Assembly (NCBI RefSeq): GCF_900102535.1
Contig: NZ_FNBP01000004.1
Coordinates: forward strand, 1 to 64,000
Source of the DNA: Sulfitobacter delicatus
GTDB taxonomy: Bacteria; Pseudomonadota; Alphaproteobacteria; Rhodobacterales; Rhodobacteraceae
Length of the DNA: 64,000 nt
Reading direction: 5' to 3'
A program made the position numbers and the translations under genes. The stretch's first letter is position 1, and each line of letters opens with the position of its first letter. This document shows, piece after piece, positions 57,552-64,000 of the stretch. The notes under the pieces are model-generated. The model saw only the letters and a list, made by a program, of their open reading frames with translations. It was not told where the DNA came from and did no database searches.

Positions 57552-58918
57552 AGCACTGGCGCTCCCAGTCGGAACAGGCCCTCGGCGACTTTGCGGAACA
57601 TGCCGGTGGGCGGCTTCTCCATAGCACAATGCTCTGACAGATGCTCAAACCAGTCATGCAGCTTGGCCACGGTGCCTGCATCATAGACAAAAAGCGTAAT
57701 CTCGAAATTCAACAACATGCTGCGCACGTCGAAATTGGCAGTGCCGACGAGCCCGATGTCGTCGATAATGCCAGCCTTCGCGTGGATCATGCCCGGCTGG
57801 TAGTAGAGGATATGGCCGCCTGCTTCGTGCAGATCGCGCAGATAGGCACCGCGGGCGAAATCGGCGAGCCGTTGGTTCGAGCGCTCAGGCACCAAGACCC
57901 GCACATCCACACCACGCCGCGCCGCCGTGGTCAGCGCAGCCCCCAGGGCTTCGGTGGGCACAAAATAGGGGGTGACAAGCCAGATACGCGACTCGGCCAG
58001 ATGCACTGCGCGGATCAGGCCATCATGCAGCGGGTCCTCCGAGATGTCAGGGCCGGAGGGGACCAGTTGGACAGTGGCGTTCCCCCCGGTATGGGCGGGA
58101 ACAGACGGCGCTGGATCAAGCCGCTCGCCGCTGGCCACTTCCCAATCCGAGCGGAAGACATCGCCAAAGCTCTGGACCGCCCGACCTTCGAGCAGATAGG
58201 CTAGATCGGCCCAGCCATCCTCGCGCGCTACGGCCCCGAGGTAATGCGCACCGATGTTCATACCGCCAGAGAAGACACGGGCGTCATCAGCGATGATCAT
58301 TTTACGGTGGTTGCGCAGGTTCAGGTGGCCGGAACCGGGGATTTGCAGCAAAGGCGAATAAAAGCGCACTTCACCCCCTGCCGCGCGCAGGCGGCGCAGG
58401 GCGGCAGGCGGGCCGCGAAAGGTGCCGAGCCGGTCCATCAGCAGACGGACTTTGACCCCGGCCTTGGCCCGCTCGGTCAGGCCGTCGACAAAGGCGCGTC
58501 CAGTGTCGTCATTGCCGACGATATAGAACAGTGCGTCGATGGTCTTTTCCGCCCCGGCAATCAGAGCCATGACCGCCTCATGCGCGGCCACCGGATCGCC
58601 CAGCAGACGCAGGTCTTGCCCCGGTGCGGCCGCGGGCAGTCCGAAGTGCTGCAGCGTTACGTCTAGGGTATGCACCGGGCGCGGCGGCGGGCCGCCGGTG
58701 TCTCCTTTAAGGAAATGCACCGGCGCGTAGCGCGAGGCATGTTTGCGAAAGCCAAGACCCAAGAACAGCGGCACCGCGACCCAAGGCAGCACGATGATAA
58801 ACAGCAACCAAGCTGCCGTGGATTGCGGTGTACGGCGCTGCTGCAAGATCACAATCGCAGCCAACAGCGTCAGCACCACGATAATGACAATTTCCAGATG
58901 GGTCGTGATCCAAGACAT
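57548..58918 (-). CDS. Phospholipase D-family cardiolipin synthase
   Basis: 456 residues from the ATG at 58918 (MSWITTHLEIVIIVVL). Two N-terminal membrane spans (about 8-24 and 37-57) precede two HKD motifs: RNHRKMIIADDARVFSGGMNIG (about residue 220) and MIHAKAGIIDDIGLVGTANFD (about 395). This is the architecture of bacterial ClsA-type synthases, which join two phosphatidylglycerols. It is followed by the overlapping endonuclease/phosphatase-family gene. Confidence 0.92.
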   Translation of the reverse strand: MSWITTHLEIVIIVVLTLLAAIVILQQRRTPQSTAAWLLFIIVLPWVAVPLFLGLGFRKHASRYAPVHFLKGDTGGPPPRPVHTLDVTLQHFGLPAAAPGQDLRLLGDPVAAHEAVMALIAGAEKTIDALFYIVGNDDTGRAFVDGLTERAKAGVKVRLLMDRLGTFRGPPAALRRLRAAGGEVRFYSPLLQIPGSGHLNLRNHRKMIIADDARVFSGGMNIGAHYLGAVAREDGWADLAYLLEGRAVQSFGDVFRSDWEVASGERLDPAPSVPAHTGGNATVQLVPSGPDISEDPLHDGLIRAVHLAESRIWLVTPYFVPTEALGAALTTAARRGVDVRVLVPERSNQRLADFARGAYLRDLHEAGGHILYYQPGMIHAKAGIIDDIGLVGTANFDVRSMLLNFEITLFVYDAGTVAKLHDWFEHLSEHCAMEKPPTGMFRKVAEGLFRLGAPVL

Positions 58919-59008
58919 AAACCGGGGCCTGCTCCTTAAGTCTGCCACATCAAGGAGATAACGCTTTATTGCATAAAGCAAGCCGGACTTCTGCGCTGTT
59001 TGGTTAAG

Positions 59009-59506
59009 TCACAACAGATCGCTGACGGGTGTCTCTGCCGTCATGTCCATCTCACTGCGCAGGCGGGCCCGCGCGCGGGCAAGGCGGGACATAACAGTGC
59101 CAACGGGCAAGCCTGTGAGCGTGGCAAGGACGCGGGGGCTGCTTTCCCCTTTCTGGACCAACTGCATCAGGTGCAATTGATCAGCTGGGAGCCGCGCAAT
59201 GGCCGCCTGTAACTCGGCACAGGCCAGTCGGGCAGGGGCCGCGGGTGGTGTCAGCAGGGTGTCTTCGGTGAGTTCTTCAAGCTCGCGGCGCTGTCTCCAG
59301 CTTTGCCGGGCCAGGTTGTGCAGCGTGATCATGGCATAGCGGTCCGGCGCGTCGATCACCGCCCCGTCCCGAAGAGCCTGCATCAAGCGCATGGCGGTTT
59401 CCTGAAGCAGGTCTTCGGCCTCTTCAGCCGAGTTGCACAGCCGTCTCGCGCGGCGGCGCAACTGGGGCCATATGGGGGAAAGCGGGTCTGGTTGGTCTGA
59501 TGCCAT
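59009..59506 (-). CDS. ECF-type RNA polymerase sigma factor
   Basis: 165 residues. Region 2 (AEEAEDLLQETAMRLMQAL, then RYAMITLHNLARQSWRQRRE) and region 4 (LAALPADQ-like LPADQLHLMQLVQKGESSPRVLATLTGLPVGTVMSRLARARARL) are clear. No anti-sigma gene is adjacent. The divergent gene encodes a secreted EF-hand protein, a plausible target, but I could not find a convincing paired ECF promoter in the 240 bases between them. Confidence 0.9.
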   Translation of the reverse strand: MASDQPDPLSPIWPQLRRRARRLCNSAEEAEDLLQETAMRLMQALRDGAVIDAPDRYAMITLHNLARQSWRQRRELEELTEDTLLTPPAAPARLACAELQAAIARLPADQLHLMQLVQKGESSPRVLATLTGLPVGTVMSRLARARARLRSEMDMTAETPVSDLL

Positions 59507-59746
59507 TTCTGCCTCTCGTTATAATTTGCGCGCAGAATGGGCTTTTTCTAATGCGTATCCAGACCCGAACCCGTGGGAAAGACCGCCCAACCGCAGGTTA
59601 GGCAGGCACTCGCCCAGCCAAAGAGGCGAGATCGGCAGACCCCCGCCAGCGGAATTCCCGGCGGGACGCGATGGCCGTCTCGTGCATCTAACCTAGTGAA
59701 GGCGCAAATGGCCTTCGCCTAACCAACGAAAAAACGGAGTATCCAA

Positions 59747-60010
59747 ATGACACGACTGACCAAGACCGCCGCCCTCGTTGCAGCCACCCTTGCCGTGCCC
59801 TCCTTCGCCCTCGCCAATGAGGCCGCCGTGGAGGTTGATGCCAATGGCGATGGCATGCTGAGCGTGACCGAGGTCCAGACCGTCTATCCCGATGTCACAG
59901 CCGAGCAGTTTTCGATGATGGATCTCAATGCGGACGGCGCGCTCGACGACGCCGAGGTTCAGGGGGCGACAGAAGCCGGCTTGATGCCTGAAGCACCTGC
60001 AGAAGAGTAA
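59747..60010 (+). CDS. Secreted small EF-hand protein
   Basis: 87 residues with a signal peptide (residues 1-23, ending ALA). Two EF-hand loops follow: DANGDGMLSVTE (about 32-43) and DLNADGALDDAE (about 61-72), both with the Asp/Asn/Asp and Glu positions filled. It should bind calcium in the periplasm. The role is unknown. It is divergent from the sigma-factor gene and ends 42 bases before its own terminator. Confidence 0.85.
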   Translation: MTRLTKTAALVAATLAVPSFALANEAAVEVDANGDGMLSVTEVQTVYPDVTAEQFSMMDLNADGALDDAEVQGATEAGLMPEAPAEE

Positions 60011-60320
60011 GCTGTACTTCCAGCTTGAACTGGCGTCTGTATTGACGCTGGCGGGTCCGTACCGAAAGGTGCGGACCCTTTTTGTTGAAGTTTCCGAAAT
60101 GGGGCGCGGCAACGGACTGTGGTGGAGAATGCAAGCTAATTCTATTGATCAGCACTCTCTATGAGCAGGGCTCAGCCTGCCTCATGTTGCAAATGTGCGA
60201 CAAAACGCTGATCGCAATTCCGTGAAGTGAATTTCCTGAAACCCGAACCTACATGAGGCGTTGCGTGAGTGACCCTGCGCCAATGGGCGTAGGCGATCTA
60301 CTGTAATTAAGGAGCAGAAC
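60011..60320. other. 310-bp region with terminator and OMP promoter region
   Basis: It contains the EF-hand gene's terminator (60053-60083), then about 240 bases presumably holding the promoter and leader of the outer-membrane protein gene. No protein-coding frame or clear promoter could be picked out. Confidence 0.6.
60053..60083 (+). terminator. Intrinsic terminator of the EF-hand gene
   Basis: The stem GGGTCCGTACC / GGTGCGGACCC (11 pairs, one G-T) with a GAAA tetraloop is followed by five Ts, 42 bases after the stop codon. Confidence 0.88.
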
Positions 60321-60920
60321 ATGAAACGCACTACAAAAATCGCCAGCATTGCCCTGATCGCATCCGGTGCCCTCGCCGGTGTTGCAACAGCGGGTTCGCT
60401 GCAGGACACCACAGTAGAAGCACCTGTCTACACCCCCGCGCCGACACCTGTCGCGACCGGCGGTGACTGGACCGGGTTCTACGGCGGTTTGCAGGTCGGC
60501 CAGACCGACATTGAAAGCGATTCCGGCGCTCTGGACGGTGACGACGCCTCTTACGGTGTGCACGCCGGTTACGATTACGACTTCGGTACATTCGTGCTGG
60601 GTGGTGAACTGGACTATGACAAAACTGACATCGAACTCGGTGGCGGTGCTGCAAACGTAGACTCCGTTGCACGTGCCAAGCTGAAAGCCGGTTACGACTT
60701 CGGCAACACGCTGGTTTATGCAACAGCCGGTGCGGCTCAAGCCGACACCAGCGTTGGTGACGAATCCGGCTCCTTCGCGGGTCTGGGTGTTACTTACAAA
60801 GTGACCGAGCAGTACACCGTTGGCGGTGAAGTGCTGCAGCACAAGTTTGACGATGTTGGTGGCACAGGCGACGACCTGGACGCGACAACCATCTCGCTGC
60901 GCGGTTCCATGCGCTTCTAA
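60321..60920 (+). CDS. Outer-membrane beta-barrel protein (Omp25/31-like)
   Basis: 199 residues with an AAGGAG ribosome-binding site. A signal peptide (1-24) and a Pro/Thr-rich linker lead to GDWTGFYGGLQVGQTD, the typical first strand of small alphaproteobacterial porin-like barrels. Alternating hydrophobic strands follow (FVLGGELDYDKTDIEL, SVARAKLKAGYDFG, YTVGGEVLQHKFDDV). It ends LRGSMRF, with a terminal Phe that marks outer-membrane insertion by BamA. It is about 8 strands long. Function is structural or adhesin-like. Confidence 0.88.
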   Translation: MKRTTKIASIALIASGALAGVATAGSLQDTTVEAPVYTPAPTPVATGGDWTGFYGGLQVGQTDIESDSGALDGDDASYGVHAGYDYDFGTFVLGGELDYDKTDIELGGGAANVDSVARAKLKAGYDFGNTLVYATAGAAQADTSVGDESGSFAGLGVTYKVTEQYTVGGEVLQHKFDDVGGTGDDLDATTISLRGSMRF

Positions 60921-60953
60921 GCAGTTTTTGCGGGACATCTCGCGAAACTCCAA

Positions 60954-60984
60954 GGCCGGCTTCCGAAAGGAGGCCGGCTTTTTT
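60954..60984 (+). terminator. Intrinsic terminator of the outer-membrane protein gene
   Basis: The stem GCCGGCTTCC / GGAGGCCGGC with a GAAA loop is followed by six Ts and a second T run. It begins 34 bases after the stop. Confidence 0.88.
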
Positions 60985-61199
60985 GTTTTTCCCAACTCGT
61001 GGTCCCTCGCGCAAATCGAAGGCCACGTGGGGCTTGGCGGACGGGGCCGGGCTTGCTACAAGCCTCCTATGAACACTGCAACGCCCCTTATTTGCTGCAT
61101 TACCCGCTGAGACATTCTCGCGGGCCGCTGTTCACGTCATTCCCATTCTGACAAAACTATGCCAAGCCCGCGTCACACCCGCGCAAGGACGCCTGCCCA

Positions 61200-62582
61200 A
61201 TGACCCGTGACGAGACCCGTGATCTGACGATCAAGCTGCACAACACCGCCACCCGCCGCAAAGAGGTGTTCACACCGATCGACCCCGATAACGTGCGCAT
61301 GTATGTCTGCGGCCCCACGGTTTACGACCGCGCGCATCTGGGCAACGCACGGCCTGTGATCGTTTTCGACGTGCTCTACCGCTTGCTGCGCCATGTCTAT
61401 GGCCCGCAGCACGTCACCTATGTGCGCAATTTCACCGACGTGGACGACAAGATCAACGCACGCGCCGCTGAAAGTGGCCGCAGCATTGGCGAGATCACAG
61501 CCGAGACGACCCAGTGGTATCTCGACGACATGGCCGCCGTCGGTGCGCTGGAGCCTGACCACATGCCCCGCGCCACGCAATATGTGCCGCAAATGGTCGC
61601 CATGATCCGCGGGCTGATCGAAGACGGGTACGCCTATGAGGCCGAGGGCCATGTGCTGTTCCGGGTGCGCAAATATACTGAGTATGGCGCGCTGTCGGGG
61701 CGGTCGGTCGATGATATGATCGCCGGGGCGCGGGTTGAGGTGGCCCCTTACAAAGAAGACCCGATGGATTTCGTTCTGTGGAAACCGTCGGACGAAGGCA
61801 CGCCGGGTTGGGAATCGCCGTGGGGGCAGGGCCGTCCGGGCTGGCACATCGAATGTTCTGCCATGGCGCATGATCTTTTGGGCGAGCGGTTCGACATCCA
61901 CGGTGGTGGCATCGATCTGCAATTTCCGCATCATGAAAATGAGATCGCCCAGTCGAAATGCGCGGGCCATGGTTTTGCGAACTACTGGCTGCATAATGAG
62001 ATGCTGCAGGTTGAGGGCAAGAAGATGTCCAAGTCTCTGGGCAACTTCTTCACTGTGCGCGATTTGCTGGATCAAGGCGTGCCGGGCGAGGTGATCCGTT
62101 TCGTGATGCTGAGCACACATTACCGCAAGCCGATGGATTGGACGGAGAAAAAGCGCGACGAGGCTGAGAAGACGTTGCGCAAGTGGTATTTGCAGGCCGC
62201 TGAGGCTGAGAACGCTACGCCTAGCGCGGATTTGGTGGCGCTTCTGGCGGATGACCTGAACACCCACGGCGCGCTGACCGAATGTCACCGCCTGTCGAAC
62301 GCAGGCGATACGGCCGGCCTGCGCGGCGCGCTCTCGCTTCTGGGGCTGATGGGCGAACTCATCCCCGAATGGGCGGCGGTACAGGCGCTTGACCTCACCG
62401 ATGTCGAGGCCTTCCTCAGCGATGCCCGCGCCACGGCGATGGAGACCAAGGATTTTGCCGAAGTCGACCGGATCAAAAAGGCGCTGACCTCGGTGGGTAT
62501 CGAAGTGCAGATGAGCAAGGACGGCGTGAAGCTAACCCCGCCGCCCGGTTTCGATCGCAGCAGATTGGACGGTGTATTATGA
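61200..62582 (+). CDS. cysS: Cysteinyl-tRNA synthetase
   Basis: 460 residues. The HIGH-type motif is [17 protein letters not shown] with the zinc-binding Cys, the other zinc ligands lie in WHIECSAM and [18 protein letters not shown], and the KMSKS motif is [10 protein letters not shown]. It charges tRNA-Cys. Its stop overlaps a 67-codon frame by ATGA. Confidence 0.96.
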   Translation: MTRDETRDLTIKLHNTATRRKEVFTPIDPDNVRMYVCGPTVYDRAHLGNARPVIVFDVLYRLLRHVYGPQHVTYVRNFTDVDDKINARAAESGRSIGEITAETTQWYLDDMAAVGALEPDHMPRATQYVPQMVAMIRGLIEDGYAYEAEGHVLFRVRKYTEYGALSGRSVDDMIAGARVEVAPYKEDPMDFVLWKPSDEGTPGWESPWGQGRPGWHIECSAMAHDLLGERFDIHGGGIDLQFPHHENEIAQSKCAGHGFANYWLHNEMLQVEGKKMSKSLGNFFTVRDLLDQGVPGEVIRFVMLSTHYRKPMDWTEKKRDEAEKTLRKWYLQAAEAENATPSADLVALLADDLNTHGALTECHRLSNAGDTAGLRGALSLLGLMGELIPEWAAVQALDLTDVEAFLSDARATAMETKDFAEVDRIKKALTSVGIEVQMSKDGVKLTPPPGFDRSRLDGVL

Positions 62583-62782
62583 CCGCGACTGCAACCGCTT
62601 CCCGGCGCGCACGCGCCATGCCCGACCTCCCCCACGGGAGGGCATACTGCAACATCCGTCACGCCCGGTGTGATCAGAGTGCCATGAATTACCGGTCGCC
62701 CCAAGCGTCACGGCCCTCCCGAGGTCAGGCATGGCACCTTCGCGCCTTCTGTGAGGCCGGTCAGCCCGGGGCCAGCCTATGA
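62579..62782 (+). CDS. Possible 67-aa coupled small ORF (or palindromic element in frame)
   Basis: It starts with ATG overlapping the cysS TGA and its own TGA overlaps the cimA ATG, both as 4-base ATGA overlaps. The predicted protein is Arg/Ala/Ser-rich with four Cys and has no recognised domain. Most of the frame is occupied by a 143-bp palindrome (62604-62746), so it may not be a real protein. The double overlap could still serve to pass ribosomes from cysS to cimA. Confidence 0.3.
   Translation: MTATATASRRARAMPDLPHGRAYCNIRHARCDQSAMNYRSPQASRPSRGQAWHLRAFCEAGQPGASL
62604..62746. repeat. 143-bp imperfect palindrome between cysS and cimA
   Basis: Arms 62604-62629 and 62721-62746 match at about 22 of 26 positions (core GCCATGCCCGACCTC against GAGGTCAGGCATGGC, one mismatch). 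They continue inward with GGGAGGGC (62636-62643) and GCCCTCCC (62713-62720) after a 6-base bulge. A local alternative hairpin CCTCCC / GGGAGG (62626-62641) is mutually exclusive with the long pairing. This could be a palindromic repeat or a switchable leader structure for cimA. Confidence 0.65.
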
Positions 62783-64000
62783 CCCGCGAACGCCTCTCTC
62801 TCTACGATACCACCCTCCGCGATGGGCAACAGACCCAAGGCGTGCAATTCTCAACCGATGAAAAACGCCAGATCGCCAGCGCCCTCGACGCGCTCGGGGT
62901 GGACTACATCGAAGGCGGCTGGCCCGGCGCCAACCCGACCGACAGCGCCTTCTTCGACGCGGCGCCCGACACGCAGGCTCGGCTTACCGCCTTTGGCATG
63001 ACCAAACGCGCTGGCATGTCAGCGGAAAATGACGACGTCCTCGCCGCCGTGCTGAACGCGGGCACCAAATCGGTCTGTATCGTGGGCAAGGCCCATGACT
63101 TCCACGTCAAAACCGCCCTCGGCATCACGCTGGAGGAAAACACCGACAACATCGCCAAATCTATCGCCCATCTGGTCGCCCAAGGGCGCGAAGCGTTGTT
63201 TGATGCGGAACATTTCTTTGACGGCTACAAGGCAAACCCCGATTACGCGCTCACCACCATCCGCGCCGCCTTTGACGCCGGCGCGCGCTGGATCGTCCTA
63301 TGCGACACCAACGGCGGCACGCTGCCTGCGGAACTTGCCGAGATCACGCGTGCGGTCATAGAAGCAGGCATCCCCGGTGACCGGCTTGGCATCCACACCC
63401 ATGACGATACCGAGAACGCCGTGGCGTGCTCGCTGGCCGCTGTCGACGCAGGCGTGCGCCAGATCCAAGGCACGCTAAACGGGCTGGGCGAGCGTTGCGG
63501 CAATGCAAACCTCACGACGCTGATCCCGATCTTGCTGCTGAAAGAACCCTACGCCAGCCGCTATGAAATCGGCGTCACCCACGACGCGCTGCGCGGTTTG
63601 ACCCGCACCAGTAGGATGCTTGACGAAATCCTGAACCGGGTGCCGATGAAACAAGCCGGTTTTGTCGGTTCCTCGGCTTTTGCCCATAAGGCGGGGCTGC
63701 ACGCCTCGGCCATCGCCAAAGACCCCAGCACCTACGAGCATATCGACCCCGCGCTGGTCGGCAATGCCCGCATCATCCCGATGTCGAACCAAGCCGGGCA
63801 GTCCAACCTGCGCAAACGCTTGAGCGATGCCGGGCTGGCGGTAGAGAAGGGCGATCCGGCTCTGGGCCGGATCCTCGAAGTCGTGAAAGACCGCGAGGCG
63901 CAGGGCTATGCCTATGACACCGCGCAGGCCAGCTTTGAACTGCTCGCCCGCGACGTCATGGGCCAACTCCCCCAGCTGTTCGAAGTCGAGCGTTACCGGG
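62779..64000 (+). CDS. cimA: (R)-citramalate synthase, cut by the window end
   Basis: The first 407 residues are present. SLYDTTLRDGQQTQGVQFS is the catalytic and metal-binding start of the homocitrate/isopropylmalate synthase family, and IHTHDDTENAVACSLAAV with GLGERCGNANLTTLIPIL supplies the other metal ligands. The AHKAGLHASAI and DPALVGNARIIPMSNQAGQSN segments are characteristic of CimA-type enzymes. It makes citramalate from pyruvate and acetyl-CoA for isoleucine synthesis. The start overlaps the preceding 67-codon frame. The C-terminal regulatory domain is mostly outside the window. Confidence 0.93.
   Translation, partial: MTRERLSLYDTTLRDGQQTQGVQFSTDEKRQIASALDALGVDYIEGGWPGANPTDSAFFDAAPDTQARLTAFGMTKRAGMSAENDDVLAAVLNAGTKSVCIVGKAHDFHVKTALGITLEENTDNIAKSIAHLVAQGREALFDAEHFFDGYKANPDYALTTIRAAFDAGARWIVLCDTNGGTLPAELAEITRAVIEAGIPGDRLGIHTHDDTENAVACSLAAVDAGVRQIQGTLNGLGERCGNANLTTLIPILLLKEPYASRYEIGVTHDALRGLTRTSRMLDEILNRVPMKQAGFVGSSAFAHKAGLHASAIAKDPSTYEHIDPALVGNARIIPMSNQAGQSNLRKRLSDAGLAVEKGDPALGRILEVVKDREAQGYAYDTAQASFELLARDVMGQLPQLFEVERYR

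Noticed and set aside
59507..59746. ECF-type promoter (GGAAT ... CGTCT) near 59650 in front of the EF-hand gene
   Set aside because: The spacing between the two parts is about 20 bases, longer than the 16-17 normal for ECF promoters.
1..64000. CRISPR arrays, rRNA genes, complete prophage
   Set aside because: No regularly spaced repeats, rRNA sequence or phage structural genes were seen; the endolysin/holin pair stands alone.

Overview
The window looks like a core-chromosome segment of an alphaproteobacterium of the Roseobacter group (Rhodobacteraceae), possibly Sulfitobacter. That placement is inference from GC-rich coding, the protein families and the gene order (ppiD-trpE / trpGDC-moaC-moeA-lexA / comEC / gltX-gltA, and ccm genes around a holin/endolysin pair), not from a marker gene. 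Coding is dense, almost all genes are intact, and there is no rRNA, CRISPR array or intact prophage. One tRNA (Pro-UGG) is present.

Layout. 1-600: 3' end of an IS256-type transposase abutting a truncated hypothetical gene. 0.7-7.1 kb: secreted alpha/beta hydrolase, periplasmic DsrE-like protein, dnaB, pyrE, pyrC and a conserved protein of unknown role. 7.2-13.0 kb: a tightly coupled minus-strand operon of three GT2-type glycosyltransferase domains (one fused to an unrecognised N-terminal half), an FkbM methyltransferase and a sulfotransferase, probably decorating a surface glycan; this is the most accessory-looking part of the window. 13.2-15.4 kb: MoxR AAA+ ATPase plus VWA protein. 15.6-22.5 kb: purL, a candidate small RNA, a LysR regulator divergent from a fused indolepyruvate:ferredoxin oxidoreductase. 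22.8-29.7 kb: murI, argC, ccmE, an endolysin/holin pair resembling the gene-transfer-agent lysis cassette, ccmF, ccmH and an enoyl-CoA hydratase. 30-36 kb: gltA, gltX, comEC, lexA with its SOS box. 36-49.8 kb: molybdenum cofactor genes (moeA, moaC), tryptophan genes split into trpE and trpGD-ung-trpC, a polysaccharide deacetylase, a PpiD-like chaperone, an aminotransferase, gpt and fabI. 50-64 kb: pdxH, a double cold-shock-domain protein, a DUF192 protein, tRNA-Pro, nrdJ with NrdR-like boxes, a cardiolipin synthase/endonuclease-phosphatase pair, an ECF sigma factor, an EF-hand protein, an outer-membrane beta-barrel protein, cysS and the start of cimA.

How the genes fit together. Most of the window is housekeeping: nucleotide synthesis (pyrE, pyrC, purL, nrdJ, gpt), amino acids (argC, trp, cimA), cytochrome c maturation, tRNA charging and replication/repair. 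The signals beyond ordinary annotation are non-coding: a roughly 80-nt candidate sRNA with promoter and terminator in front of purL; a 158-bp imperfect palindrome between the convergent VWA and purL genes; a 143-bp imperfect palindrome inside a 67-codon frame that is coupled by ATGA overlaps to both cysS and cimA; a near-perfect 31-bp operator-like palindrome in the lysR/indolepyruvate oxidoreductase intergenic region; and two NrdR-like boxes more than 400 bp apart in the long leader of nrdJ. All calls were made by reading the sequence; no database search was run.
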